Notes: a model not told the origin generated them from the sequence alone. A stretch of 38,574 nt of DNA from Streptococcus suis YS56 (GCF_000440115.1 NZ_ALMY01000071.1:1-38574); one strand, 5' to 3'; positions 1 to 8,546 are shown, numbered from the stretch's first letter. Numbers and translations are program-made.

Positions 1-1
1 T

Positions 2-130
2 ACTCGGACCGCTATTACTGATGAATTGCATCAGACATTTGGTTTCAGAAGTGATTATCAAATTATTAGCGAAAAAAAGATGAAAAAAATTTTACAAGCG
101 TCAAAATCGAGAAAAAGTACGCATTTTTGA
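2..130 (+). CDS. C-terminal 42 residues of an unrecognised protein (truncated by window edge)
   Basis: An open frame enters from the left edge and stops with TGA at 128-130. The visible tail is hydrophilic and ends in a basic stretch rich in Lys, Ser and Arg (KKMKKILQASKSRKSTHF). I do not recognise the family from so little. That it is a real gene end is supported by the strong rho-independent terminator starting ten bases after the stop on the same strand. It converges on the minus-strand yozE gene. Confidence 0.55.
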   Translation, partial: TRTAITDELHQTFGFRSDYQIISEKKMKKILQASKSRKSTHF

Positions 131-140
131 TATAAAAAGA

Positions 141-186
141 AAACCTCTCTAAACCCTTGATATGCATAGGGTTAGGGAGGTTTTTG
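141..186 (+). terminator. Rho-independent terminator of the left-edge gene
   Basis: A near-perfect stem pairs AAACCTCTCTAAACCC with GGGTTAGGGAGGTTT around a short loop and runs into a T-tract (TTTTTG). It lies directly after the stop codon at 130. Confidence 0.85.
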
Positions 187-263
187 TCGTTTCAAACTGT
201 CAAAGACGGGATTATATCAAAAAACGAACGATTCTTCCATCATTTATCGGTGCAAAGTATACA

Positions 264-300
264 AATAAAAAAAAGCAAAATACAAATATGTATTTGCTTT
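264..300 (-). terminator. Terminator of the cvfB-yozE gene group
   Basis: Read on the minus strand, AAAGCAAATAC pairs with GTATTTTGCTTT (one bulge) and is followed by a run of eight T. It lies 16 bases past the yozE stop. Confidence 0.75.
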
Positions 301-315
301 ATCTTCTTTTGCCCA

Positions 316-531
316 TCAATGTCCCAAATACTCTTCCCAAATGGCATCAAAATCCGACATGGAAAAAGCAAAGCTAGCCGATTCTTCCAAGAAACGACTG
401 ACCTCATCAAAGTCATCTGACTGCTTAGGAAAATCAGACTCATCAAAGGCATAATCCGCCAAGATTGCAACTGGTTCATTACTTTTTGGATTACGTTGGG
501 TCATTAACCAAGAATAAAAACTTCTTCTCAC
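316..531 (-). CDS. yozE: YozE family protein (UPF0346, SAM-like fold)
   Basis: A 71-residue acidic protein opening [18 protein letters not shown] and containing [12 protein letters not shown]. This is the signature of the YozE/UPF0346 family (old DUF1250), found across Firmicutes; streptococcal members have about this length. The family adopts a SAM-like helical fold and its biochemical role is not established. It is the last gene of a tightly packed minus-strand group (cvfB, panE, DUF1801, yozE), five bases after the DUF1801 stop, and is followed by a terminator. Other frames over the same bases also stay open but are shadows. Confidence 0.9.
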   Translation of the reverse strand: MRRSFYSWLMTQRNPKSNEPVAILADYAFDESDFPKQSDDFDEVSRFLEESASFAFSMSDFDAIWEEYLGH

Positions 532-536
532 AGCTC

Positions 537-995
537 CTACTTTCTAATATGATGTTCTTCATAAAGCTCAATGTAACGCTCCATCGATATCCCTGTCACC
601 AATTCACCAATCAATTCATATGGAATATTTTTAGGATTTTTCATACGGATACAGGACTTGCCCATATCCAATTTGGTAGGCACCTGTGCTTGATAAGCAG
701 CAACGAACCAATCATTTAGTTCCTTATCCATAAAAATCCCCATGTGATAGAGGGCAATGTGGGCTTTTTGTGATGCCAAGGCCAAAAATGGCAAGGGCTC
801 CCCTGGCGTGCAATGATAGCCATTTGGATAGGTTGTCAGGGGAACATAATAATTGATCATGCCTCCCAATACAGCTACTTCAAACCCATCCAGTAAATGA
901 TCAAGAATCACTTGATGCAAACGTTCAACAGCCTCTCTGCGATTGTCTGGTAAGGCAGCCATGTATTTATCTATCGTCTCAACTTCAATCAGCAT
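537..995 (-). CDS. DUF1801 (YdhG/frataxin-like fold) protein
   Basis: A 152-residue soluble protein. The layout, [23 protein letters not shown] at the N-terminus, then a hydrophobic beta stretch with [11 protein letters not shown], then [16 protein letters not shown], is typical of DUF1801 proteins, sometimes annotated as iron-chaperone-like because the fold resembles frataxin. Function in streptococci is unproven. No signal peptide or membrane segment is visible. It follows panE with an eight-base gap and precedes yozE by five bases, so it is probably cotranscribed with both. Family assignment is confident, function is not. Confidence 0.8.
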   Translation of the reverse strand: MLIEVETIDKYMAALPDNRREAVERLHQVILDHLLDGFEVAVLGGMINYYVPLTTYPNGYHCTPGEPLPFLALASQKAHIALYHMGIFMDKELNDWFVAAYQAQVPTKLDMGKSCIRMKNPKNIPYELIGELVTGISMERYIELYEEHHIRK

Positions 996-1003
996 GATTC
1001 CCC

Positions 1004-1924
1004 CTATCTCAATCCAAGCATACTTTCCTTGGCGTGAACCATGTCTGTTATCATCTGACAGTATGGCGTAGGGATGCCTGCTCGCTTGCCTTTGAATACA
1101 ACTGCTCCATTCAGATAATCAATTTCTGTCTTTCGACCATGTTGGACCAAATCTTGATGCATAGATGGATAGTGATTGGAAGCCTTCTTCGAAGCATCAA
1201 TCACATATTTCCAAATAGCTTCTTCGTCAATTCCATCTGCCTCAGACTTAGCAACAGCAATAAATTCTTTGAAAATCCCCTGTACTAGATTCAGTCCAGC
1301 CTCCGTACCAAATAATTCACCAATTGTACAGTCTAAAATGGTACAAGTCGGATTCATAGTCCCATTGACACAGGCTTTTTGCCAAATGGCATTGATAACA
1401 TGATCATCGTAGGCCGCATTCAAACCAGCCTCATTAAACATATCAATGATAGCAGCTACAGACTGACCATCACCGATCATATTCTGAACGGAGATTGAAC
1501 CAGGTCCTTCCAGATGCACATGACCTGGCCCCTTTAGACCTGCCAACCAAATGGTCACCCCAACCATGATACTCTCATCGGGTACATAACGGCGCATGGT
1601 GGTTGCATGTCCCAGACCATTCAACAGACTGAGAACCTTGGTCTCTTGACCAATTATCCCCTTAATATCCTGCAACATCTTTGGCAACTGATCCGCTTTA
1701 GTCAAGAGGATGATCAAGTCAGCCACTTGAGTTGCTTCGGTTGGCTTCATAATAGGCAGATGAACATTCTCATCAAAGTCGCCCGTCACCTTTAAGCCAT
1801 TTTCACGAATGACCTCAATGTGAGCATCCCAGTTGTCCAGCAAAATAACTTCGTGCTTGGTTTTAGACAACTGATAGCCAAACCGACAGCCCATGGCACC
1901 ACTTCCAGCAATATAGACCCTCAT
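1004..1924 (-). CDS. panE: 2-dehydropantoate 2-reductase family protein
   Basis: A 306-residue NADPH-dependent ketopantoate reductase of the ApbA/PanE family, which reduces 2-dehydropantoate to pantoate for pantothenate and CoA synthesis. The N-terminal Rossmann motif IAGSGAMG is at residues 5-12. The C-terminal helical domain carries the expected catalytic lysine region (IWQKACVNGTMNPT) and the substrate-binding stretch SMHQDLVQHGRKTEIDYLNG. Length matches the family. Other pantothenate genes are absent nearby, and many Firmicutes encode several PanE-like paralogues, so the true substrate could be another 2-oxo acid. It starts three bases after the cvfB stop, implying coupled expression. Confidence 0.85.
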   Translation of the reverse strand: MRVYIAGSGAMGCRFGYQLSKTKHEVILLDNWDAHIEVIRENGLKVTGDFDENVHLPIMKPTEATQVADLIILLTKADQLPKMLQDIKGIIGQETKVLSLLNGLGHATTMRRYVPDESIMVGVTIWLAGLKGPGHVHLEGPGSISVQNMIGDGQSVAAIIDMFNEAGLNAAYDDHVINAIWQKACVNGTMNPTCTILDCTIGELFGTEAGLNLVQGIFKEFIAVAKSEADGIDEEAIWKYVIDASKKASNHYPSMHQDLVQHGRKTEIDYLNGAVVFKGKRAGIPTPYCQMITDMVHAKESMLGLR

Positions 1925-1927
1925 CAG

Positions 1928-2782
1928 CTAGATCAACTCCGTTCCAAATTCATCTTGCTTGACCTTACCAGCCTTCATCAAGCCACCTAGAGCCTTTTTA
2001 AATTGTCCCTTGGAAATACCAAAGGTAGTCTTGATGTCTTCCGGAGCAGACTTGTCGTTCAAGGTCATAAAGCCTCCATTACTCTCCAGATAAGTCAAAA
2101 TCATCTGGGCATCATTTTCCAACATCTCAAATGAACGTGGTTTAAGAGACAAATTCAAGGTCCGATCGACAGCTCGATAGCCAATCACACGCGCTTCCAA
2201 AACCTGACCCAAACGCGGCTCAGTAAAGCGTTCGCTCGGATGAATAAACCCAAGCATATTGTTGTCTGGTAGGTAAACAAAAGTCCCATTCATTTTCAAA
2301 CGATAGACAATCGCTCGTAAGTTTTGGTTCTGCATATTGTCATAGGCAGGTCCAGCCATTTTCTGAAAATCTTCCTGAAAGGCCGGCAGGGCCCAGATAC
2401 GATCTTTCTTATCCACATCCAATTTGACATAGAGCTGGTCGCCTTTTTTAGGCCAGAGTTCCTTAATTTCAGGCAGAATATCTAAGGAAACAACCACCTG
2501 CTTATCAGGAAGACCAGTGTCCACAAAGACACCCAAGTCCTTACGTACCTCTGTGACAGTTCCCCAACCAAAGCTGGTACGACTCGCCCCAACTTCCTTA
2601 GTTGTCAAACGGAGTTTTTGTTTCATATCGGTATAGGCAAATCCCTTAACAGATTGACCTAGACTATGTTCTCCTTCATCCTTAGAAAGAGCAAAGGTTC
2701 TACCCTCTTTTTGGACAAAGTAAAACTGATCGTTTTCGTCAGTCACTAAACCAACGATATACTGTGCTAATAAATCATTCAT
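1928..2782 (-). CDS. cvfB: CvfB-type S1 RNA-binding protein
   Basis: A 284-residue protein of the CvfB/YitL family (conserved virulence factor B), described in Staphylococcus aureus as an RNA-binding regulator with several S1-type OB folds and a C-terminal winged helix. Visible signs are the repeated beta-rich S1-like segments (GWGTVTEVRKDLGVFVDTGL near residues 94-113; FVYLPDNNMLGFIHPSER near 169-186) and the C-terminal TFGISKGQFKKALGGLMKAGKV helix-turn-helix. The start has only a weak purine-rich ribosome site. The position next to frr-pyrH is conserved in streptococci. A terminator separates it from frr, so it depends on read-through or a weak promoter. Confidence 0.88.
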   Translation of the reverse strand: MNDLLAQYIVGLVTDENDQFYFVQKEGRTFALSKDEGEHSLGQSVKGFAYTDMKQKLRLTTKEVGASRTSFGWGTVTEVRKDLGVFVDTGLPDKQVVVSLDILPEIKELWPKKGDQLYVKLDVDKKDRIWALPAFQEDFQKMAGPAYDNMQNQNLRAIVYRLKMNGTFVYLPDNNMLGFIHPSERFTEPRLGQVLEARVIGYRAVDRTLNLSLKPRSFEMLENDAQMILTYLESNGGFMTLNDKSAPEDIKTTFGISKGQFKKALGGLMKAGKVKQDEFGTELI

Positions 2783-2802
2783 GATTTTTCTTCTTTCTGA
2801 CT

Positions 2803-2832
2803 AAAAGAGGGGAGTCTTGTCTAACTCCCCTC
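2803..2832 (-). terminator. Terminator between frr and cvfB
   Basis: On the minus strand GAGGGGAGT pairs perfectly with ACTCCCCTC across an eight-base loop and is followed by TTTTA. The short U-tract suggests partial termination, allowing some read-through into cvfB, which begins 20 bases further on. Confidence 0.75.
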
Positions 2833-2908
2833 CATTAGATTTCTTATTTGGTCATCACTTCCGTTAGACATGTTGGTGATGATTTTTGATGGAATGAAAC
2901 AAAAGAGA

Positions 2909-3466
2909 TTAAACTTCCAACAATTCTTTTTCCTTGTCAGCAGTCATCTTATCGATTGTCTTGATGGCATCGTCAGTGACTTTTTGAATATCTTTTTCAA
3001 GTGTCTTCAATTCATCTTCAGTGATTTCCTTGGCTTTCTCAGCTTTTTTAGCCTCATCCATGGCATCACGACGGATATTACGGATAGCAACTTTAGAATT
3101 TTCACCGACTTTTTTCACATCTTTTGCCAAGTTCTTACGCGTTTCTTCTGTCAATGCAGGAATAACCAAGCGGATAACTGTACCGTCAGACTGTGGTGTC
3201 AAGCCAAGGTCTGAAGCATTCAAGGCACGCTCAATATCTTTCAAGATTGACTTATCAAACGGTGTAATCAAGAGCACACGCGCTTCTGGAACAGTAATAC
3301 CTGCCAACTGGTTCAAGGGAGTTGGCGCACCGTAGTATTCTACTGAAATACGGTCCAACAAGCTAGCATTGGCACGACCAGCACGAATGTGGCTGAATTC
3401 ACGTGCCAAACTCTGATGAGATTGGTTCATACGCTCTTGGGCTTTAGCAATAATTTCTTTAGACAT
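2909..3466 (-). CDS. frr: Ribosome recycling factor
   Basis: A 185-residue RRF, the exact usual length. With EF-G it splits the post-termination 70S complex in the cytoplasm. Diagnostic segments are the N-terminal [22 protein letters not shown], the [13 protein letters not shown] stretch and the C-terminal three-helix-bundle segment [25 protein letters not shown]. The start is preceded by AAGAAGGAAG. It follows pyrH by 27 bases, the standard Firmicute pyrH-frr pair. Confidence 0.98.
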   Translation of the reverse strand: MSKEIIAKAQERMNQSHQSLAREFSHIRAGRANASLLDRISVEYYGAPTPLNQLAGITVPEARVLLITPFDKSILKDIERALNASDLGLTPQSDGTVIRLVIPALTEETRKNLAKDVKKVGENSKVAIRNIRRDAMDEAKKAEKAKEITEDELKTLEKDIQKVTDDAIKTIDKMTADKEKELLEV

Positions 3467-3493
3467 AAGACTTCCTTCTTTATATTTTATGTT

Positions 3494-4225
3494 TTATTTT
3501 TCTTCTGAGGAGTTAGAAACCGTCGTACCGATTTGTTCACCAAAAACAACTCGTTTGATATTACCAGGTTCGTTCATGTTGAAGACTACCAAGTCGATAT
3601 CGTTGTCCATTGACAGCGTAGAGGCTGTTGCATCCATGATTTTCAAGCCACGACTAATCACTTCACGGTGGGTCAATTCATTGAATTTAACCGCATTGGC
3701 ATCTTTCTTCGGATCGGCATTGTAGACGCCATCCACACCATTTTTAGCCATCAAAATGGCATCGGCTTCAATTTCTGCTGCACGCAGGGCTGCAGTTGTA
3801 TCTGTTGAGAAGTAGGGTGAACCAATACCAGCACCAAAGATGACAATGCGACCTTTTTCAAGGTGACGAAGGGCACGACCTCGAATATAAGGTTCCGCTA
3901 CAGACTGCATAGCAATGGCTGTCTGAACACGTGTATCCACACCAAGTTGTTTGAGGGAATCAGCCATTACAAGAGCGTTCATGACCGTACCAAGCATACC
4001 TGTATAGTCTGCCTGCACACGATCCATGCCAGCTTCAGCAGCAGGTTCACCACGCCATAGGTTTCCTCCGCCAATAACAAGCGCAATTTGAACACCTGAT
4101 TCTGCCACTTCTTGAATTTCCTTAGCCATTGCTTGAACAGTTTGGATGTCAATACCAACACCACGCTCACCAGCCAAGGCCTCACCAGATAGTTTGATTA
4201 GAATACGTTCGTATTTGGGTTTCAT
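3494..4225 (-). CDS. pyrH: Uridylate kinase (UMP kinase)
   Basis: A 243-residue bacterial UMP kinase of the amino acid kinase fold, converting UMP to UDP with ATP; it is hexameric and allosterically controlled by GTP and UTP in the family. Seen are the N-terminal [13 protein letters not shown], the glycine loop [10 protein letters not shown], the nucleotide region [18 protein letters not shown] and [16 protein letters not shown]. Two adjacent ATG codons exist (4226-4228 and 4223-4225). GAGGAG sits four bases before the first and seven before the second, so the second is favoured. Cotranscribed with frr. Confidence 0.97.
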   Translation of the reverse strand: MKPKYERILIKLSGEALAGERGVGIDIQTVQAMAKEIQEVAESGVQIALVIGGGNLWRGEPAAEAGMDRVQADYTGMLGTVMNALVMADSLKQLGVDTRVQTAIAMQSVAEPYIRGRALRHLEKGRIVIFGAGIGSPYFSTDTTAALRAAEIEADAILMAKNGVDGVYNADPKKDANAVKFNELTHREVISRGLKIMDATASTLSMDNDIDLVVFNMNEPGNIKRVVFGEQIGTTVSNSSEEK

Positions 4226-4252
4226 CATCTCTCTCCTCTATTTTATCCCTAC

Positions 4253-4262
4253 TATTCTACCA
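4253..4262 (-). promoter_or_regulatory. Putative extended -10 promoter for pyrH-frr
   Basis: Minus strand reads TGGTAGAAT (TGn extended -10 with TAGAAT at 4253-4258), about 27 bases upstream of the pyrH start. No convincing -35 hexamer is present at 17 bases. Confidence 0.4.
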
Positions 4263-4294
4263 CAAAAACCGTTTTTTTTATACTGAAATCTCCA

Positions 4295-4327
4295 AGAAAA
4301 AAGGAAAATCCTCAACGAACTTTCCTT
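4295..4327 (-). terminator. Weak hairpin with U-tract between pyrH and ytgP
   Basis: On the minus strand AAGGAAA pairs with TTTCCTT over a 13-base loop and is followed by TTTTTTC. It lies 67 bases past the ytgP stop and upstream of pyrH, so it fits as the ytgP terminator. The stem is AT-rich and short. Confidence 0.5.
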
Positions 4328-4394
4328 ATCACATTCTAAAACGCCTCTTTTTCCCAGCTTTTCAATAGTAGAAAATAGAGATTTTTAAAACAAA

Positions 4395-6035
4395 CTAGCC
4401 TAGGCGCAATTTCCTCCGTAAACTCTGAGCCCGACTTCCAATTAAACGATCTAGCTGACGAGTCTTCAATGTCAAGATGACAAAAACAAACATACCTGCT
4501 CCACCTGCAACAGCCAGGTGGATAAAGCTAGATACATAGCCATTTGCTGGAAGGATAAGATTCAGGACAAATTCAATCCCCCATACAACGAGTCCCATTA
4601 CGATAGAAATCCAACTAATGGTCGCAATATCTTTTATCACTAGTCTTTCATCAATATGCAGAACCTTGTCAATTCGTCTATAGAAGAGGTACAGCATAAT
4701 TCCCAACCCAAATATCGTTGAGATAAAGCTACCATATACCTTAAAGACATAGATCATTGGTACTTGTAAAACGATTTTCACTAGCATCCCAATCAAGAAA
4801 TAATAAATCGCTCTTCTATTTTCAAATATCGCTTGAATGACTACACTAATGACAGAATATAGTCCCAGAGGTAAAATTAAAAATAAGTTCCAAATGAATA
4901 GAGTAATGGCGATCGGCTCTGACGGTCCATAAAAAATCGTATAGAGTGGCCCAGCTAACAGGACTGTTCCAACAATTGCCGGTATAGTGAATATAAAGAG
5001 TAATTGTAGATTATCCGCCACTAAATGAGACGCCACCTTCAAATCTTTCTTGACAAATTTCTCTGTAATCAATGGAATAGCAACACTTCCCAAACTCAGT
5101 GAAATCCCGATAATCATCATCGTAATCTTACTTGGATTGGCAGCCATATACGAATAAAGTTCCAAAAGTTCCGAATTACTGTAATTCGTAATTCTTTCCA
5201 TAACACGAATAAATGTGACTTGGTCAATAAACTGCAATAATTGAATCGTTAGACCTAAAATGATAATTGGAATCGCATCTCGAACAGTTTCCTTAATAAG
5301 TTGACCTGTATCCAAAGAAATCTTTTGTTTCTTAGCATGAAGCAACTTACCAAGGTAACCTTGCTTCCATAAAGTATAAACTAAAATCCCAACACTAGCA
5401 ATCATACCGACAAAAGCTGCAAAGGTAGATTGGACAACTGCTTCAAGATAGTCACCGCTACCCAACTTCATAATCATAAATGTTGCTGCCAGTATCCAGA
5501 TAACCCGTACCAACTGCTCTGCAAGCTGGCTGATCGCATAGGGCTTCATATCGTGCCGACCTTGGAAAAAACCACGCAAGATACTCATGGCTGGGAAGAT
5601 AAAGAGAGGCGGGACTAGACTATACATGACTGGAAGTAACTTTTCCTTCGACCCCGATGCGTCTGCCAACCACGGAGCACTTAGATACATGACCCCTGCA
5701 AAGACAGCTCCAAAGACCAACATGAGCTTGAAGAATTCTCTGACCAAGTAAAGCGACACCTCTTCTTTACCCAAGACATTGTATTTAGCTACTTGTTTGG
5801 CAATAGCTGTCGGAAGACCAGCTGTTGAAATCAATAAGAAGTTGGCATAGATTTGATACCCCATACTAAAGAGAGCATTGGCTTCAGCTCGATATTCCCC
5901 TAACCAAATATACCAGGGAATAACATAGGCAACACCAAGCAGGCGACTCAGGAAATTACCTGCTGTTAACCAAGCCATCCCTCGAACCATTTTTTCTTGT
6001 TCGCGGGTCTGACCAGATTTTGTTTGTTCAGACAT
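4395..6035 (-). CDS. ytgP: Lipid II flippase homologue of the MOP/MVF superfamily (YtgP/MurJ-like)
   Basis: A 546-residue polytopic membrane protein with about 14 hydrophobic segments and no cleavable signal. The N-terminal MVRGMAWLTAGNFLSRLLGVAYVIPW and the later GLPTAIAKQVAKYNV are typical of the MOP exporter superfamily, YtgP/SpoVB branch. The Streptococcus pyogenes YtgP is known to complement loss of the E. coli lipid II flippase MurJ, so this protein probably flips lipid-linked peptidoglycan precursor across the membrane. A Wzx-type polysaccharide flippase is the alternative, but no sugar-polymer genes are nearby. It is monocistronic with its own promoter. The ribosome site before the start is weak (GAAAG). 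Confidence 0.88.
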   Translation of the reverse strand: MSEQTKSGQTREQEKMVRGMAWLTAGNFLSRLLGVAYVIPWYIWLGEYRAEANALFSMGYQIYANFLLISTAGLPTAIAKQVAKYNVLGKEEVSLYLVREFFKLMLVFGAVFAGVMYLSAPWLADASGSKEKLLPVMYSLVPPLFIFPAMSILRGFFQGRHDMKPYAISQLAEQLVRVIWILAATFMIMKLGSGDYLEAVVQSTFAAFVGMIASVGILVYTLWKQGYLGKLLHAKKQKISLDTGQLIKETVRDAIPIIILGLTIQLLQFIDQVTFIRVMERITNYSNSELLELYSYMAANPSKITMMIIGISLSLGSVAIPLITEKFVKKDLKVASHLVADNLQLLFIFTIPAIVGTVLLAGPLYTIFYGPSEPIAITLFIWNLFLILPLGLYSVISVVIQAIFENRRAIYYFLIGMLVKIVLQVPMIYVFKVYGSFISTIFGLGIMLYLFYRRIDKVLHIDERLVIKDIATISWISIVMGLVVWGIEFVLNLILPANGYVSSFIHLAVAGGAGMFVFVILTLKTRQLDRLIGSRAQSLRRKLRLG

Positions 6036-6068
6036 GATATTTCTACTTTCTATTAAAATAACCCTTTT

Positions 6069-6097
6069 ATTATAAACTTTTCTGAATCTAATGTAAA
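6069..6097 (-). promoter_or_regulatory. Sigma-A promoter of ytgP
   Basis: On the minus strand TTTACA (6092-6097), a 17-base spacer and TATAAT (6069-6074). The -35 begins directly after the U-tract of the upstream gene's terminator. The start codon is 34 bases downstream of the -10. Confidence 0.8.
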
Positions 6098-6123
6098 AGA
6101 AAAACTCACCTTTTAGAGGTGAG
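6098..6123 (-). terminator. Terminator of the yghU transcript
   Basis: Minus strand CTCACCT pairs with AGGTGAG over a five-base loop, followed by TTTTTC. It begins 11 bases past the yghU stop and abuts the ytgP -35 element. Confidence 0.8.
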
Positions 6124-6133
6124 CTAAAAACGA

Positions 6134-6922
6134 CTACTCTTCAATTGATTGATAGTCTACATGTAGACCACGTTGTACTGCTGAACGCTGAGCTATTTTT
6201 TCAACCCATGCTTTTAGAGCTTGATAGGAATCTACATCCAGAAACTCTGCTGAACCTGGATATAGTTCTCCTTGCACCAATCGTCCATACCAAGACCAAA
6301 TAGCGATATCAGCAATAGTATAAGTGTTACCTGCTACATATTCTCTAGTCGCCAATAGCTGATCCAAGAGATCCAGCTGACGCTTAGTTTCCATTGTATA
6401 GCGATTAATCGGATATTCTTGCGTTGTCGGAGCGTAATGGAAGAAATGTCCAAATCCTCCACCAACAAATGGAGCGGCGCCAGTTTGCCAGAAGAGCCAA
6501 TTAAGAACCTCTGTCCGCTCTGCCCATGATTTTGGCAAAAAGGCTTCAAACTTTTCTGCCAAGTAGAGGAGAATATTGGCTGATTCAAAAACGCGAACGG
6601 GTTCTTTTTCAGAATAATCTACAAGCGCAGGAATCTTAGAATTTGGATTGATACTTACAAAATCAGATCCAAATTGGTCACCCTGGCCGATATTAATGAG
6701 AAAAAGATCGTAATCAGCATCTGAAATACCAATTTCTCTTAGTTCTTCCAGCATGATAGCCACCTTAATACCATTTGGAGTGCCCAGAGAATAGACTTGG
6801 AAGGGCTTATCTCCTTTGGGTAAGGTTTGCTCAAAACGGCTCCCTGCTGTTGGACGGTTGCCTGCTCGATTGTCATTTTCGTCTTCCCACTTCCAAACGA
6901 GTGGTTTCGTGTAATCTGTCAT
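6134..6922 (-). CDS. yghU: Glutathione S-transferase family protein, YghU type
   Basis: A 262-residue cytoplasmic thiol transferase/disulfide reductase of the Nu-class GST family (YghU/YfcG). Shared with E. coli YghU are the N-terminal VWKWEDEN, the thioredoxin-fold stretch FQVYSLGTPNGIKVAIMLEEL and INPNSKIPALVD, and an all-helical C-terminal domain with YTIADIAIWSWYGRLV. E. coli YghU is about 25 residues longer at its ends. The family reduces disulfides using glutathione; streptococci import or make glutathione, so a redox-protection role is inferred. It is the second gene after a 95-residue unknown (three-base gap) and shares its strong promoter. Confidence 0.88.
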   Translation of the reverse strand: MTDYTKPLVWKWEDENDNRAGNRPTAGSRFEQTLPKGDKPFQVYSLGTPNGIKVAIMLEELREIGISDADYDLFLINIGQGDQFGSDFVSINPNSKIPALVDYSEKEPVRVFESANILLYLAEKFEAFLPKSWAERTEVLNWLFWQTGAAPFVGGGFGHFFHYAPTTQEYPINRYTMETKRQLDLLDQLLATREYVAGNTYTIADIAIWSWYGRLVQGELYPGSAEFLDVDSYQALKAWVEKIAQRSAVQRGLHVDYQSIEE

Positions 6923-6925
6923 TTT

Positions 6926-7213
6926 TTATTCTACCTTTCCTGGGATAAAACTTGCCATTCGATACTGATTTTGAAGTTGTTGAATGTAAAGAGAAAGTTG
7001 AACCAACTCTTTTGGTGCATGGCAGGTCAAGGCTGTCAGCTCTGCATTGACATAGCGTCCCAATCGTTCAGCAAGTAAGTAGAGATTGTCAGCTTGATCA
7101 AGCTCTTTTGCTGTCTCAAAAACCTTTTCACGCAAAACGGATGTGATAGCATCATCTGGTAGCTGGTAAACTGCCGAAAGATGACTATAAAATTCTTCAC
7201 GGGTCGCCTTCAT
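6926..7213 (-). CDS. Small helical protein of unknown function, first gene of the yghU operon
   Basis: A 95-residue soluble, almost entirely alpha-helical protein. GAGGAGG lies seven bases before ATG at 7211-7213, which decides this start over a GTG six codons upstream. Its pattern of amphipathic helices with a central LREKVFETAKELDQADNLYLLAERL loosely resembles small bacteriocin-immunity four-helix bundles of the enterocin A immunity type, but no diagnostic motif is visible and no bacteriocin gene is nearby. It stops three bases before yghU and is driven by a perfect consensus promoter, implying high expression. I do not recognise it with confidence. Confidence 0.75.
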   Translation of the reverse strand: MKATREEFYSHLSAVYQLPDDAITSVLREKVFETAKELDQADNLYLLAERLGRYVNAELTALTCHAPKELVQLSLYIQQLQNQYRMASFIPGKVE

Positions 7214-7242
7214 AGTTGCCTCCTCAACCACTTTTTACATAT

Positions 7243-7271
7243 ATTATAAAGTCGAATTGATTGAATGTCAA
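7243..7271 (-). promoter_or_regulatory. Perfect consensus sigma-A promoter
   Basis: Minus strand TTGACA (7266-7271), exactly 17 bases, TATAAT (7243-7248). It drives the 95-aa gene and yghU, whose start is about 30 bases downstream. The rplA terminator ends one base before the -35. Confidence 0.92.
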
Positions 7272-7272
7272 C

Positions 7273-7300
7273 TAAAAAAGATTGCCCTAAGACAATCTTT
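7273..7300 (-). terminator. Terminator of the rplK-rplA operon
   Basis: Minus strand AAAGATTG pairs perfectly with CAATCTTT across an eight-base loop, followed by TTTTTTAG. It begins eight bases past the rplA stop. Confidence 0.9.
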
Positions 7301-7307
7301 CTATTGA

Positions 7308-7997
7308 TTAAAGTGAGTTAGGATCAACTTTGATACCAACACCTTGTGTTGTAGTGATAGATACTGAAGTCATGTAAGTACCTTTAGCTGTAGCTGGTTT
7401 AGCTTTAGCCATTACATCGTGGAAAGCTTTGAAGTTTTCAACGAGTTTGTCAGCGTCAAATGATACTTTACCGATAAGAGCTTGTACGATACCTGCTTTG
7501 TCAGCACGGTAAGTGATTTTACCACCTTTAGACTCTTCAACTGCTTTAGCAACATCCATAGTTACTGTACCAGTTTTAGGGTTTGGCATCAAGTTACGTG
7601 GACCAAGTACACGACCAAGACGTCCAACAACAGACATCATATCTGGAGTTGCGATAACAACGTCGAAGTCCAACCAACCACCGTTGATTTTAGCAACGAG
7701 ATCGTCTTCACCAACAAAGTCTGCACCTGCAGCTTTTGCTTCTTCTGCTTTAGCACCACGTGCGAAAACAAGAACGCGTGAAGTTTTACCAGTACCGTTT
7801 GGCAATACCATTGCACCACGGATTTGTTGATCAGCTTTACGTACGTCGATGTTCAAGTTGTAAGCAACTTCAACTGACGCATCAAATTTAGCGAAGTTAG
7901 TTTCTTTTGCAAGAGCAACAGCTTCTTCTACGCTGTACAATTTTGTGCTGTCGATTTTTTCAAGAGCAGCACGCAAGTTTTTGCTTTTTTTAGCCAT
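7308..7997 (-). CDS. rplA: Ribosomal protein L1 (uL1)
   Basis: A 229-residue L1, the standard length. It forms the L1 stalk on 23S rRNA and helps release deacylated tRNA. In many bacteria it also represses its own operon by binding an mRNA copy of its rRNA site. Diagnostic segments are [17 protein letters not shown], the signature [22 protein letters not shown] and [13 protein letters not shown]. The start is preceded by AAGGAGA. It follows rplK by 40 bases and is the last gene before a strong terminator. Confidence 0.99.
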   Translation of the reverse strand: MAKKSKNLRAALEKIDSTKLYSVEEAVALAKETNFAKFDASVEVAYNLNIDVRKADQQIRGAMVLPNGTGKTSRVLVFARGAKAEEAKAAGADFVGEDDLVAKINGGWLDFDVVIATPDMMSVVGRLGRVLGPRNLMPNPKTGTVTMDVAKAVEESKGGKITYRADKAGIVQALIGKVSFDADKLVENFKAFHDVMAKAKPATAKGTYMTSVSITTTQGVGIKVDPNSL

Positions 7998-8037
7998 TTT
8001 ATATGTCTCCTTGTAATCAGATAATCTTGGGTGCTAC

Positions 8038-8463
8038 TTAGTCAGTAACAGTGAATCCCATAGAACGAGCAGTACCTTCGATCATACGCATTGCAGCTTC
8101 AAGAGATGCAGCGTTCAAGTCAGGCATTTTAGTTTCAGCAATTTCTTGTACTTGTGCACGAGTAACTGTTGCAACTTTAGTTTTGTTTGGTGTACCTGAA
8201 CCTTTTTCAACACCTGCAGCTTTTTTCAAAAGAACAGCAGCTGGTGGTGTTTTAGTGATGAAAGTGAATGACTTATCTTCATACACAGAGATAACGACAG
8301 GGATAATCATGCCAGCTTGGTCAGCTGTACGAGCGTTAAACTCTTTTGTGAATCCCATGATGTTGATACCTGCTTGACCAAGTGCTGGTCCGACTGGTGG
8401 AGCTGGAGTAGCTTTACCTGCAGGAATTTGAAGTTTTACGAGTTTTTCGACTTTTTTAGCCAT
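8038..8463 (-). CDS. rplK: Ribosomal protein L11 (uL11)
   Basis: A 141-residue L11, the standard length, binding the GTPase-associated region of 23S rRNA. Typical segments are [20 protein letters not shown], the proline-rich linker [15 protein letters not shown] and the C-terminal [30 protein letters not shown] lies nine bases before the ATG. It is the first gene of the L11-L1 operon, with a 5' leader that carries a likely L1 binding site. Confidence 0.99.
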   Translation of the reverse strand: MAKKVEKLVKLQIPAGKATPAPPVGPALGQAGINIMGFTKEFNARTADQAGMIIPVVISVYEDKSFTFITKTPPAAVLLKKAAGVEKGSGTPNKTKVATVTRAQVQEIAETKMPDLNAASLEAAMRMIEGTARSMGFTVTD

Positions 8464-8480
8464 GATATAAAATCCTCCTA

Positions 8481-8538
8481 TTGTGGTTTTGGCGGTAATT
8501 AAAGATTTTTACCTCCCACAAATATGTGTTTTACACAT
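8481..8538 (-). promoter_or_regulatory. rplK leader with predicted ribosomal protein L1 binding site
   Basis: On the minus strand, a hairpin ATGTGT/ACACAT (8524-8538) is followed by a nested structure: outer stem TTGTGG/CCACAA (8516-8521 with 8481-8486), then GA on one side and GCCAAAA on the other as an asymmetric internal loop, then inner stem GGTAA/TTACC. The arrangement stem-GA-GG...CC-purine-rich bulge-stem closely matches the known L1 site on 23S rRNA and L11 mRNA, for example the one characterised in Thermus. Structure is seen; L1 binding is inferred. Confidence 0.7.
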
Positions 8539-8546
8539 ACCTTTTC

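Noticed and set aside
6926..7213. Bacteriocin immunity gene
   Set aside because: Only the size and helical pattern agree; no specific motif and no bacteriocin or transporter gene is adjacent, so it is left as unknown.
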